Of a stretch of 64,000 nucleotides of DNA, positions 41,988-51,477 are shown piece by piece. The stretch spans positions 62,001 to 126,000 of the forward strand of contig CAVZJU010000010.1 of the NCBI GenBank assembly GCA_963775695.1, read 5' to 3'. This DNA is from DATBLE01 sp963775695 (GTDB lineage: Bacteria > Actinomycetota > Thermoleophilia > Gaiellales > Gaiellaceae). A model generated the notes under the pieces. The model made no database searches. It saw only the letters and a program-made list of their open reading frames with translations, and was not told the origin of the DNA. The translations under genes were made by a program, and so were the position numbers. The first letter of the stretch is position 1. Each line of letters starts with the position of its first letter.

Positions 41988-42017
41988 CCGTCCCGCCCGG
42001 TGCCTCGGCGAGCCGGC

Positions 42018-42197
42018 TTACACAGGCTGGATGTACGCGCAGCGCCGCTCGTCGGCCGGCAAGGGCGACGGCGCCACCTTCGTCACGACCATGCGGATCT
42101 CGTCCTCCTGGACTTCGTCGCCGACCGCCGGCGGGTCACCGTCGCGCTCGCGCAGCTCGTAGCCGCTCGGCTTCCAGACGAAGAGGAGGTACGCCAC
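42018..42197 (-). CDS. small conserved-looking hypothetical protein
   Basis: 59 residues: VAYLLFVWKPSGYELRERDG, an acidic middle and VVTKVAPSPLPADERRCAYI. GTG 42197 was chosen: TACAGT on the minus strand (42209-42214) lies 11 nt upstream. A longer reading from 42239 would include half of palindrome D and is unlikely. Soluble, beta-rich by composition. Function unknown. Confidence 0.55.
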   Translation of the reverse strand: MAYLLFVWKPSGYELRERDGDPPAVGDEVQEDEIRMVVTKVAPSPLPADERRCAYIQPV

Positions 42198-42213
42198 GTC
42201 GGAGGGAGACTGT

Positions 42214-42243
42214 ATCGGCGACAGGCTCGAGCCTGTCACCGAT
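42214..42243. repeat. palindrome D, copy 1
   Basis: ATCGGCGACAGGCTC/GAGCCTGTCACCGAT, 30 bp with one mismatched pair, sharing the 18-bp core GACAGGCTCGAGCCTGTC with 57573-57602. It lies between two minus-strand genes, its edge overlapping the -10 box of the small gene. Confidence 0.7.
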
Positions 42244-42250
42244 GCCGTTA

Positions 42251-42952
42251 CTACTTTCGGGCCGCGTACCCGGGCAGCACGACCGTGATCGTCGTCCCGG
42301 CCTCGCCACGCTCGACCTCCACCGTGCCGCTCAGGTGCCGGGCGCGCTCCTCGAGCTCCTCGATGCCGTTCTGGCGCCGTTCCGGGTGCCCGTCGTCGGC
42401 GAGCGTGAGGCGGACCCCCTCGTCCTCGTCGTCGGCGACCGCGATCGAGATGTGGCTCGGCCGCCGCTCGGCCGCCCGGTCGAGCGCGACGCGGATCAGC
42501 TGGTAGAAGGTCACCTGGGCCCGCTCGGCGAGCGCCTCCGCGGGCGCGACGTCCACGTCGACCCGGACCTCACGGTCGAGCCCGACCCGCTCGGCCAGCG
42601 CGCGTACAGCCGGCTCGAAGCCCTGGTCGCGGAGCGCGACCGGTTCGATGTTGAACGAGAGATCGCGGAGCGAGTGGATCGTCGAGCGCTGTTGCTCGAG
42701 GGCGGATGCCAGGACGCGCCGCGCGTCGTCGTTTCGGCCCTCGGCGATCGCGTGGTCGACCGCGTCGAGCATCAGCGCGATCCCGGCGAGTGCCTGGACG
42801 GCGCCGTCGTGGAGCATCAGCGCGAGCCGGCGCCGCTCGTCCTGCTCGCCGGCGATCCGCTGCTCGAACTGGCGGATGCGCTCGCGCTCCTCCTTGCGGC
42901 GCTCACCTTGCCGCCGCTCGTGCTGCGGCTCCGAGGGCAGCGAGCTCTTCAC
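42251..42952 (-). CDS. sensor histidine kinase, cytosolic, NarL type
   Basis: 233 residues without membrane helix or recognisable sensor domain. A basic coiled N-terminus leads to RRRLALMLHDGAVQALAG, the HisKA_3 phospho-acceptor (His in LHDG), and a C-terminal HATPase region with VTFYQLIRVALDRAAERRPS and LADDGHPE. The N box has Asp in place of the usual Asn-Ala pair and the G boxes are reduced, so ATP binding may be weak. GTG start, one base after the response-regulator stop; encodes the partner of that regulator. Confidence 0.85.
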   Translation of the reverse strand: MKSSLPSEPQHERRQGERRKEERERIRQFEQRIAGEQDERRRLALMLHDGAVQALAGIALMLDAVDHAIAEGRNDDARRVLASALEQQRSTIHSLRDLSFNIEPVALRDQGFEPAVRALAERVGLDREVRVDVDVAPAEALAERAQVTFYQLIRVALDRAAERRPSHISIAVADDEDEGVRLTLADDGHPERRQNGIEELEERARHLSGTVEVERGEAGTTITVVLPGYAARK

Positions 42953-42953
42953 C

Positions 42954-43577
42954 TCAGTCGATGATCGAGTCGCGCAGCGCGATCGCGACCGCGTGCGTCC
43001 GCGTGTCGGCCTCGAGCTTCGTGAGGATGTGGCGCACGTGGCTCTTCACGGTCTCCTGGCTGATGAAGAGCTTGGCGGCCACGTCGGCGTTCGACATCCC
43101 GTCCGCGAGCAGCTGGAGGATCTCCCGCTCGCGCGGCGTGAGCATGGCCGTGCCTTCCTTCCCGCTCAGGAAGGAGGGCATCAGCGCGGGGTCGATGTAG
43201 CCCTCGCCGGCCGCCAGCTTGTCGATCGCCTTCAGCAGCGTCTCGTGCGGCGCCTCCTTGAGGATGTAACCCTTCGCGCCCGACTCGATGCCACGCGCGA
43301 GCAGCGAGCGCTCGCTGAAGGCGGTGAAGATCAGCACGGCCGTCTCGGGAGAGTGCGCGACGATGTGCTTCGTCGCCTCGAGGCCGTCCATGCCCGGCAT
43401 GCGGACGTCCATGACCACGACGTCCGGCTTTCGCCGCTGGACCAGGGTCACCGCCTGCTCGCCGTCGGAAGCCTCGCCGATGACGCGGATGTGCGACGCG
43501 CGCGAGAGCGACAGCCTGAGCCCCTCGCGGACGACCTCGTGGTCGTCGACGATCAGGCAGGTGATCTCCTCCGGCAT
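42954..43577 (-). CDS. NarL/FixJ-type response regulator
   Basis: 207 residues. Receiver: CLIVDDHEVVREGLRLSL, VVVMDVRMPGMDGLEA (phospho-Asp), FTAFSE and KGYILKEA; then a LuxR-type helix-turn-helix: LTPREREILQLLADGMSNAD and FISQETVKSHVRHILTKL. TATGAT on the minus strand (43585-43590) lies seven nt before ATG 43577: leaderless, and the ATG inside the box (43589) is therefore not the start. First gene of the two-component operon. Confidence 0.94.
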   Translation of the reverse strand: MPEEITCLIVDDHEVVREGLRLSLSRASHIRVIGEASDGEQAVTLVQRRKPDVVVMDVRMPGMDGLEATKHIVAHSPETAVLIFTAFSERSLLARGIESGAKGYILKEAPHETLLKAIDKLAAGEGYIDPALMPSFLSGKEGTAMLTPREREILQLLADGMSNADVAAKLFISQETVKSHVRHILTKLEADTRTHAVAIALRDSIID

Positions 43578-43606
43578 GCGCTCGATCATAGAGCGGCGGC
43601 AGGCGG

Positions 43607-44503
43607 TCACACGGCCAGCGTCAGCTGCTCCGGGGGCGCCGGCGGCTCCGCGCGCACGCTCCGCCGGTCGCGGATGCCGTGCCGCTTCCTGAGCTCGGCG
43701 ACCGTGCGCCGAACGGGCTCGACCTGTGCCTTCGGCAGGTACGAGCGCGACGCATAGAGACGTTCGTAGCGGTCGAGCTCCTCGGGCCAGTCCGACGCCA
43801 GCGCCTCCAGGAAGTGCTCGCGGGTGCCGTGCTTGAGGTGGAGCACGTTTGCCCAGACGTTGGTCGCGCCGGCCTCGCGGGCGGCGCGGACGACCTGCTC
43901 GAGCTGCTCGGGGGAGTCGGAGATGCCGGGCAGGATCGGCGCCATCCCGACGCCGGCCCTCACCCCCGCCGCGACCAGCTCGCTCAGCGCCTCGAGCCGG
44001 CGGCGCGGGGGCGGAGTGCCGGGCTCGGTCCGGCGCCAGACCTCCTCGTCGAGCGTCGGCACCGAGAAGACGACGCCGACCTCCGCCCGCGACGCCGCCT
44101 CGACGAGGACGCCGAGGTCGCGGACGACCATGGGGCTGCGGGTGATGAGGCTGAACGGATTCGACGCGTCGCGGAGCGCCTCGAGGCAGCCACGCGTCAG
44201 CTTGTACCGCCCCTCGGCCGGCTGGTAAGGATCGGTCGCCGCCCCGATCGCCACGATCTCGCCAGCCCAGGACGGGCGCGCAAGCTCCCGCCGCAGCACC
44301 TCCGCCACGTTCACCTTCACCCGAATCGAGCGCCCGTAGCGATCGTCGGACGGCCGGTCGGCCCGCAGCTCGAAGGCCCGCACGTAGCAGAACGTGCAGC
44401 GGTGCGCGCAGCCCATGTAGGGGTTGAGCGACCAGCCGAATCCCATGCCCTTCACCCGGTTCAGCGCGCTCCGGCAGGGCTCTTCGCGATACTCGACCCC
44501 CAT
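43607..44503 (-). CDS. radical SAM protein, SplB/Rv2578c-like
   Basis: 298 residues. NPYMGCAHRCTFCYVRAFE has the CxxxCxxC cluster motif; AIGAATDPYQPAEGRYKLTRGCLEAL and FSLITRSPMVVRDL are typical of this subgroup of radical SAM proteins (Elp3/SplB-like fold) found widely in actinobacteria with unknown substrate. ATG 44503 has TATCAT (minus strand, 44511-44516) seven nt upstream; that box contains the start codon of the divergent gene. Confidence 0.88.
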   Translation of the reverse strand: MGVEYREEPCRSALNRVKGMGFGWSLNPYMGCAHRCTFCYVRAFELRADRPSDDRYGRSIRVKVNVAEVLRRELARPSWAGEIVAIGAATDPYQPAEGRYKLTRGCLEALRDASNPFSLITRSPMVVRDLGVLVEAASRAEVGVVFSVPTLDEEVWRRTEPGTPPPRRRLEALSELVAAGVRAGVGMAPILPGISDSPEQLEQVVRAAREAGATNVWANVLHLKHGTREHFLEALASDWPEELDRYERLYASRSYLPKAQVEPVRRTVAELRKRHGIRDRRSVRAEPPAPPEQLTLAV

Positions 44504-44516
44504 CGCTGCCATGATA
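44488..44516. promoter_or_regulatory. interlocked divergent start region
   Basis: The minus-strand -10 TATCAT (44511-44516) includes the ATG (44511-44513) of the plus-strand MBL gene, and the plus-strand box GATACT (44488-44493) lies inside the radical SAM coding sequence. Start codons of the two genes are only seven bp apart. Confidence 0.55.
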
Positions 44517-45467
44517 GAACATACGTTCGCTCCGGTCGAGGTGGCGGACGGCATCGTCCGCGTCACCTATCCGATGCCGATGAAGCCCGGGCACGTCCAC
44601 GGGTACCTCGTGGCCACCGTCGACGGGTATCTGCTCGTCGACACCGGGCTCGGCCTGCCGGAGATGCCGGGGCACTGGGCGGCGCTCGTACCGCAGCTGG
44701 ATCGCCCGGTCACGGAGATCCTGATCACGCACTTCCACCCTGACCACGTCGGTGGCACCGCCGATGCCGTCGAGGCGACGGGAGCGTCGGTCCTGCAGGG
44801 GGCGCTCGACCACTATCAGTGCGAGAAGGTCTGGGGCAGCGACGCCTGGGTCCCGCAGCTGGCCGCGTGGTTCGCCCGGCAGGGCGTCCCGCCCGAGGAG
44901 ACGGCGGAGCTGCTCGAGGTCGGCAGCACATACCGCCGGTTCGTCCACTTCGTTCCCGACGCTCGCCTCCTCCGCGAAGGCGACGAGGTGGCCGGCTGGC
45001 GCGTCGTCGAGCTTCCCGGCCACGCCGACGGGCACATCTGCCTCCTGAAGGACGGCGTGCTGATCGCCGGCGACCACCTCCTTCCGCGGATCACCCCCGC
45101 GGTCGGCCTCTACCCGGACTCACGGCCCGATCCGCTCGGCGACTTCATGGCCTCGTTGGAACGGGTCGCCCGGCTCGCGCCCAGGCTCGCCCTGCCCGGG
45201 CACGGAGACCCGATCGGCGACCCGGCCGGCCGTGCCCGGGAGATCGTCCAGCATCACCACGAGCGGCTCGACGAGACGGGGGCGGCGCTCCGTAGCGGGC
45301 CGAGGGGCGGGTACGAGCTCTCGCATGTCCTGTTCCCCGGCGAGTTGGGCCCCGCCCAGCGGCGCTTTGCCGTCGCCGAGACGCTCTCTCACCTGGAGCG
45401 GCTCGTGCTCGATGGCCGGGCTGTCCGCGGAGGTGACGACGGATACGTGACCTATACTCAGGCCTAG
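44511..45467 (+). CDS. metallo-beta-lactamase-fold hydrolase
   Basis: 318 residues. TEILITHFHPDHVGGTADAV carries the HxHxDH metal motif; VVELPGHADGHICLL and VLIAGDHLLPRI give the third His and the bridging Asp, and LPGHGDPI the last His, so a two-metal site is complete. A C-terminal helical segment of about 80 residues resembles the substrate cap of RNase-Z-like/LACTB2-type enzymes. No signal peptide. Substrate unknown; thioesters or lactones are possible. A TATACT sequence occurs at the very end of the gene. Confidence 0.88.
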   Translation: MIEHTFAPVEVADGIVRVTYPMPMKPGHVHGYLVATVDGYLLVDTGLGLPEMPGHWAALVPQLDRPVTEILITHFHPDHVGGTADAVEATGASVLQGALDHYQCEKVWGSDAWVPQLAAWFARQGVPPEETAELLEVGSTYRRFVHFVPDARLLREGDEVAGWRVVELPGHADGHICLLKDGVLIAGDHLLPRITPAVGLYPDSRPDPLGDFMASLERVARLAPRLALPGHGDPIGDPAGRAREIVQHHHERLDETGAALRSGPRGGYELSHVLFPGELGPAQRRFAVAETLSHLERLVLDGRAVRGGDDGYVTYTQA

Positions 45468-45516
45468 GTTCCTTGGAGAACGACCTTCCTAGTACCCATG
45501 CCCCGGTAGGCGGGGC

Positions 45517-46830
<1,314 letters not shown>

Positions 46831-46871
46831 CCACCACCGGCAGGCCGTATCGCCCTGAATAGACTAGGGCC

Positions 46872-47888
46872 GTGAAGGCGGTCGTGATCGAGCGCCCGCA
46901 CGAGGTCGTCTATGGGGAGGTGGAGACCCCGACCTGCGGGCCGGGAGACGTGCTGGTGCGCAGCCGGTTCGCCGGCCTGTGCCGCACCGACGTCGAGGTG
47001 CTGGAGGGCGAGCTGGACCTGCGCTGGGTGCGCTACCCGTGCATCCCGGGGCACGAGTGGAGCGGGGTCGTCGAGGCGGTCGGTGAGGGCGTGGCCGGGA
47101 TCGAGCCCGGCGACCGTGTGGTCTGCGAGGGGTACTGCTACTGCGGCGCCTGCCGCCGCTGCCGGGCCGGCGACACCCACCTCTGCGAGACCTACGACCA
47201 GCTCGGCTTCACCCGCGGCGGCGGCTACGGCGAGCTCGTGGTCGCGCCTCGGCGGGTCGTCCACCGGCTGCCCGACGGCGTCGCGCTCGACGCAGCCGTG
47301 CTGATAGAGCCGGCCTCGGTGGTCTTCCAGGGCCTCTCGCGTGCTCGACCGAGGCCGGGAGAGACCATCGGCGTGATCGGTGTCGGCACGCTCGGAGCGC
47401 TCACGCTCGTTCTCGCGCGGCTGTTCGCCCCCGCTGCTCTCGTCGCCTACGGCATCCGGGAGGCGGAGCTCGAGGTCGCCCGCCGTCTCGGCGCCGATGA
47501 GACAGTCGACCTCTCGGCGTGGCCGGCGGCGCACGAGGGCGAGCTCGATCTCGTGGTCGAGACGGCGGGCGCCGTCGACGCGATCGAGCTGGCCACCCGG
47601 CTGCCGCGCATGGGCGGTCGCGTCGTCGCGCTCGGGATCGCGGGCGCAGACCGCGAGCTGGCGCTTCCCGCCGACCGCTTCGTCCTCCGCGACCTCGCGC
47701 TGATCGGCAGCGTCGGCTACACGACGGCCGTCTGGTCGCGCGTGGTCGAGCTGCTCGGCGCAGGGCTCGTCGACCTCGCGCCGGTCGTCGCCCGCCGCTT
47801 CCCGGCCGAGCGCTTCGAGGACGCGTTCGCGCTCATGGGTGACCGCGACGGCGTGGTCGGCCGGATCCTCCTGGAGCACGGGGAATGA
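46872..47888 (+). CDS. zinc-dependent alcohol/polyol dehydrogenase
   Basis: 338 residues, medium-chain dehydrogenase. Catalytic zinc: GLCRTDVEVLEG and PGHEWSGVVEAVG; structural zinc: CYCGACRRCRAGDTHLC with four cysteines; Rossmann motif GVIGVGTLGALTLVLA. Closest in style to sorbitol/threonine dehydrogenases. TAGACT (46860-46865) six nt before GTG: leaderless. Its stop overlaps the ATG of the sugar-binding protein gene, hinting at shared sugar or polyol metabolism. Confidence 0.9.
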   Translation: MKAVVIERPHEVVYGEVETPTCGPGDVLVRSRFAGLCRTDVEVLEGELDLRWVRYPCIPGHEWSGVVEAVGEGVAGIEPGDRVVCEGYCYCGACRRCRAGDTHLCETYDQLGFTRGGGYGELVVAPRRVVHRLPDGVALDAAVLIEPASVVFQGLSRARPRPGETIGVIGVGTLGALTLVLARLFAPAALVAYGIREAELEVARRLGADETVDLSAWPAAHEGELDLVVETAGAVDAIELATRLPRMGGRVVALGIAGADRELALPADRFVLRDLALIGSVGYTTAVWSRVVELLGAGLVDLAPVVARRFPAERFEDAFALMGDRDGVVGRILLEHGE

Positions 47889-48919
47889 TCGACCGCTCGG
47901 ACCTTCTGCGTCGCGCCGGGGCCGGAGCGGCCGGTCTCTCACTTGCCCAACTGCTCGGCCCTGCGGGCGCCCTGGCCGGCGACGGCGGCGGCGACTTTCC
48001 GGCACACCCGCGCTGGCGCTTCGTCTTCGTCAGCCACGACACGCTCGATCCGCTGTTCGTCGCCACGCAGTTCGGCGCGCAGGACGCCGCCGCACTCGTG
48101 CGCTGCACGACGCAGTGGACCGGCTCCCCGCGCGGGAGCGTCAAGGAGACGGTCAAGGCGCTGCGGTCGGCGATCTCGCACAAGGCCGACGGGATCGCGG
48201 TCTCGGTGATCGACGAGGCCGCGGTCGCTCCGGCGGCGGAATCGGCCGCGCGGGCGGGCATCCCGCTGGTCGCCTTCAACGTCGACTCGGGCTCGAGCGG
48301 CCGCCGGTATGCGTACGTGGGCGAGAACCCACTTGCATCGGGCGTCAACGTCGGCGTCGAGATCGCTCGGCTCGCTCCCGCCGGCACCGTCGTCCTGTTC
48401 GCGCCGCAGCAGGCGAAGACCTGGACGGGACGGCGTCTCCAGGGGATCCTCGCCGGGCTCGCGGCAGCGCGCAGGGCCCCCGTGGCCACCGTGGTCCGGC
48501 TCTCGGGCGACGCCAAGAAGCAGCAAGACGCGGTCGAGAAGGCCTACGCCCGCGGACGTGGGATCCGCGGGCTGTTCGCGGTCGACGGCCTCGGGACGCT
48601 CGCCTGTGGGCAGGCGATCTCGCATCTCGGCCTGAGGGCGAAGGGCGTCAAGGGCGGCGGCTACGACCTTCTTCCGGACGACCTCGAGCTGGTCGCCGAC
48701 GGGACGCTCGACTTCGTCGTCGACCAGCAGCCGTACGTCCAGGGGTTCGCGCCGGTGCTGCAGCTCTTCCTCGCGCGGATCTCACAGGGAGTCGTCGTCC
48801 CGTGGGATACGGAGACGTCGGTGCTCCTGCGCCGGTCGGACGTGCGGATGTTCCTCGCCACGAAGAGCCGGTTCGAGGGCAGCTCGAGCCTCCAGGCGTA
48901 CCCGCTTCGGCGCACCTGA
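47885..48919 (+). CDS. periplasmic sugar-binding-like protein, Tat-type signal
   Basis: 344 residues. N-terminus DRSDLLRRAGAGAAGLSLAQLL has the twin arginine and mild hydrophobic core of a Tat signal. The mature part follows the Peripla_BP_4 pattern: WRFVFVSHDTLDPLFVATQ, ADGIAVSVIDEAAVAPAAES, GIPLVAFNVDSG, GENPLASGVNVGVEIARL, ending in a hinge domain with DFVVDQQPYVQGF. It should bind a sugar outside the membrane, but no ABC ATPase or permease is adjacent. aTGA overlap with the dehydrogenase; one base before the MFS gene. Confidence 0.85.
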   Translation: MIDRSDLLRRAGAGAAGLSLAQLLGPAGALAGDGGGDFPAHPRWRFVFVSHDTLDPLFVATQFGAQDAAALVRCTTQWTGSPRGSVKETVKALRSAISHKADGIAVSVIDEAAVAPAAESAARAGIPLVAFNVDSGSSGRRYAYVGENPLASGVNVGVEIARLAPAGTVVLFAPQQAKTWTGRRLQGILAGLAAARRAPVATVVRLSGDAKKQQDAVEKAYARGRGIRGLFAVDGLGTLACGQAISHLGLRAKGVKGGGYDLLPDDLELVADGTLDFVVDQQPYVQGFAPVLQLFLARISQGVVVPWDTETSVLLRRSDVRMFLATKSRFEGSSSLQAYPLRRT

Positions 48920-48920
48920 C

Positions 48921-50078
48921 GTGCGCCGGCGCTGGCTCGTCCTCGCGGTCGGGACGGTCGCGCAGGCATCTCAGGCTGCTGTTCTCTTCGGGCTGGCCGT
49001 GCTCGCGCCCGCCCTCCGCGACCGGTACGGCCTCAGCCTGACCCAGGTCGGCGTCATGCTCGGCGTGTCGGGCGTCGGGGCGGTGCTGACGCTCCTGCCG
49101 TGGGGGTTGGCGGCGGATCGCGTCGGCGAGCGGGAGACGGGAGCGGTCGGCCTGCTCGGTGCGAGCGCGGCGCTGGCAGGGTCGGCGTACGCGCCCGACT
49201 TCGCCCTGCTCGTCGTGCTGCTCGCGATCGCGGGCGCATTCGGGGCGAGCATCAACACCGCGACCGGGCGCGCGGTCACCAGCTGGTTCCCGCGCGAGAC
49301 GCGCGGCTTCGCGCTGGGCATCCGCCAGACCTCGGTGCCGATCGGCGGACTCCTGGCCGCCCTCGGCATCCCGCCGATCGTCGAGCATTGGAGCGCCGGC
49401 GCAGCGCTGCTCGTGCTGGCCGGCTTTTCGCTGGTCGCCGCCGTTCTCGCCGGCGGCTGGCTGGTGGAGGGTCCCGTGCGCGAGGAGGGAGAGCTCACCG
49501 CGGACGTGCTTCGCCATCCGCTGAGGGACCGACGCATCTGGCGGCTGTCGCTCGGCAGCGGGCTGCTGATCTGTACGCAGGTCGCGATCACGGGCTTCGT
49601 GGTGATCTTCCTCGAGTCGGAGCGCGACCTGAGCGCCACGGAGGCCGGTCTCGTGCTCGCGGCCATCAACGTGGTCGGCGCGGCGGGGCGCTTGCTGTCC
49701 GGCCGGCAGTCCGACCGCAGGGGCGGTGGCCGCGTCGAGCTGATCCGGGCGATTGCTGTTGCGACCACGGTCGCCGTCGCCGCCGCGGCGGTGCTGGCCG
49801 GTGCGGCCGTCTGGCTGCTGGTGGCGGCGCTGGTCGCGGGCGGCGGGCTGTCCATGTGCTGGAACGGGCTGGCCGTCGCCGCCGCCCTCGAGTCGGCGGG
49901 CCCCAGACAGGGCGGTGCCGCGCTCGGGCTCCAGCAGACCCTGGTGGGGGCGGCGGTGGCGGTGACGCCGCTCGTCTTTGCGCCGTTCGTCGCCTCGACG
50001 TCATGGCGCGCCGGGTTCCTCGTCGCGGCGGCGCTGCCCCTCGTCGCGGTCGTCGTGCTGCGCCCGCTGCGCACGTGA
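48921..50078 (+). CDS. major facilitator superfamily transporter
   Basis: 385 residues, about twelve helices. GLAADRVGERETGAVGL is the MFS motif A between helices 2 and 3, repeated in the second half as LSGRQSDRRGGGR; AGAFGASINTATGRAVTSWFP and ALGIRQTSVPIGGLL resemble the nitrate/sugar-phosphate antiporter group. Substrate unknown. GTG start one base after the binding-protein stop, so it is the third gene of that operon and may serve the same compound. Confidence 0.85.
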   Translation: MRRRWLVLAVGTVAQASQAAVLFGLAVLAPALRDRYGLSLTQVGVMLGVSGVGAVLTLLPWGLAADRVGERETGAVGLLGASAALAGSAYAPDFALLVVLLAIAGAFGASINTATGRAVTSWFPRETRGFALGIRQTSVPIGGLLAALGIPPIVEHWSAGAALLVLAGFSLVAAVLAGGWLVEGPVREEGELTADVLRHPLRDRRIWRLSLGSGLLICTQVAITGFVVIFLESERDLSATEAGLVLAAINVVGAAGRLLSGRQSDRRGGGRVELIRAIAVATTVAVAAAAVLAGAAVWLLVAALVAGGGLSMCWNGLAVAAALESAGPRQGGAALGLQQTLVGAAVAVTPLVFAPFVASTSWRAGFLVAAALPLVAVVVLRPLRT

Positions 50079-50092
50079 GGGATACTGGGCGC

Positions 50093-50656
50093 ATGGAACG
50101 CGTTCTCGTCCTCGCCGGCGACGCGGTCGAGGATCTCGAGCTCTTCTATGTCCTCTACCGCCTGCGCGAGGCCGGCTACGAGGTCGACATCGCGGCGCTC
50201 TCGCGGCGCACGATGCGCACCGTCGTCCACGACTTCGAGCCGGACTCCGACGCCTACGTCGAGAAGCCGGGGCGGCGGGTCGAGCCCGATCTCGCGTTCT
50301 CGGAGGTCGAGCCCGAGCGCTACACCGGTGTCGTCATCCCGGGCGGGCGGGCGCCGGAGTACATCCGCGTCGACCCCGACGTGCGCCGGATCGTCGCCCA
50401 CTTCTTCGATCACGACCTGCCCGTCGGGACGCTCTGCCACGGTCCGCAGGTGCCGGCGGCGCTCGGCTACCTGCAGGGGCGCAAGAGCTCCGGTTTCCCG
50501 CCGCTCGGCCCGGACATCGAGGCAGCGGGCGGCACGTACGTCGAGGGCGCCGACGTCGTCGACGGCAACATGGTCTCCTGCCGGGGCTGGGGCGACCTCG
50601 CCGAGTGGTCGAAGGCGTTCGTCGCGGCGCTGGAGCGCGCCGCGGTTCCGGCCTAG
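50093..50656 (+). CDS. DJ-1/PfpI-family protein
   Basis: 187 residues. GVVIPGGRAPEYIRVDP and GTLCHGPQVPAALGYLQGR contain the conserved Glu/Asp region and nucleophilic Cys of PfpI-type proteins (class I glutamine-amidotransferase-like fold), and VVDGNMVSCRGWGDLAEWSKAF is the C-terminal signature. Family roles include chaperone, protease or deglycase activity. GATACT six nt before ATG 50093: leaderless. Its TAG stop is the left boundary of the MITE-like element. Confidence 0.9.
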   Translation: MERVLVLAGDAVEDLELFYVLYRLREAGYEVDIAALSRRTMRTVVHDFEPDSDAYVEKPGRRVEPDLAFSEVEPERYTGVVIPGGRAPEYIRVDPDVRRIVAHFFDHDLPVGTLCHGPQVPAALGYLQGRKSSGFPPLGPDIEAAGGTYVEGADVVDGNMVSCRGWGDLAEWSKAFVAALERAAVPA

Positions 50657-50821
50657 AGGCTTGATGTGAAATTCAGCGGTGCCGGATGCCGCCCCAGACA
50701 CGGCGCCGGAGCGGCACGCTCCCCCTCGACACGTAACGCTGTTACGCGCCGAGGACGATCGCGGGCTCCGTCTTGGTCTGGAACGGCCCCGACGCGAGCC
50801 GAATTTCACATCAAGCCTCTA
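50654..50821. mobile_element. MITE-like element C, complete copy
   Basis: 168 bp bounded by a perfect 21-bp inverted repeat, TAGAGGCTTGATGTGAAATTC (50654-50674) and its complement (50801-50821), the outer TA being a likely target-site duplication. No transposase ORF. The interior is highly self-complementary (for example CGTAAC-GCT-GTTACG). The left TA belongs to the TAG stop of the DJ-1 gene. A second copy starts at 63867. TA duplication and short inverted repeats are features of IS630/Tc1-mariner-mobilised MITEs. Confidence 0.75.
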
Positions 50822-50855
50822 GCTGCGCTCTCCTGTTCGTCGGCCGGCGTGCTCG

Positions 50856-51431
50856 TCAGGAGCGCAACGCGGCCGCCAGGGCGTCGCGACCGTTCTCGAG
50901 GACGGGCTCGCCGTGGGTGACGAGCACGCGTTCGATCGGTAGCTCCAGCAGAGGGCGCAGGCCCTCGACGACCTCCGCGTACTGCTCCTCGCCGACCCAG
51001 GCCCGCGGGACGTCGAGCTCGGTGCCGCGGCCGATGACGACGTCGCCGAGTACGAGGGCCGAGTGGGCGGGAATCCAGTAGACCCGTTCGTTCCAGCGGT
51101 CGAGCACCAGCTCCACATCGGCCGCCACCTCGTCGACGGTTGCGGCGTACCGTTCCGCCAGCTCTACCGCCGAGCGTCGATGAGCCTCGACGGTCAGCAG
51201 GATCCGGACCGGACCCGCTGCCCGCTCCACGTCGCGGTCGAGCGCCTCGAGGAAGCGGTCGCGATCCTCCATCGGCACCAGCGGGTCGAAGAGCGCGATC
51301 GATCCCGGCCCTTCGTAGAAGTAGCAGCCGACCTCCTGCTCCCACCCGTCACGCCCGCCGTCGGCCGGCGTCCAGGCGGGGTGAAGTCCGGTCCAGCGCC
51401 AGAGGCCGGCTGCGATCTCCTGGACCCGCAT
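50856..51431 (-). CDS. metallo-beta-lactamase-like protein with incomplete metal motif
   Basis: 191 residues. The general MBL layout is recognisable (VGCYFYEGPGSIALFDPLVP, VYWIPAHSALVLGDVVIGRG, RVLVTHGEPVLENGRDALAAAL), and the last Asp and His positions are kept. At the place of HxHxDH it reads LLTVEAHRRSAVEL, leaving one His, so binding of two metals is doubtful. ATG 51431 was chosen; the immediately upstream bases give no Shine-Dalgarno. Convergent with the DJ-1 gene across the MITE. Confidence 0.7.
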   Translation of the reverse strand: MRVQEIAAGLWRWTGLHPAWTPADGGRDGWEQEVGCYFYEGPGSIALFDPLVPMEDRDRFLEALDRDVERAAGPVRILLTVEAHRRSAVELAERYAATVDEVAADVELVLDRWNERVYWIPAHSALVLGDVVIGRGTELDVPRAWVGEEQYAEVVEGLRPLLELPIERVLVTHGEPVLENGRDALAAALRS

Positions 51432-51477
51432 TCCGTCTCTATCCTGGCAGGGGAGAACATCACTCGGAAGGAGTTGC

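Noticed and set aside
45468..45516. Riboswitch in front of the CNNM/CorC gene
   Set aside because: Only 49 nt are available, with one short hairpin; no known Mg2+ or Mn2+ riboswitch consensus was visible.
50656..50819. Coding sequence inside the MITE-like element
   Set aside because: Frames crossing it give Arg/Pro-rich sequence only; the inverted repeat happens to read EFHIKPL on one strand but without a start or a domain.
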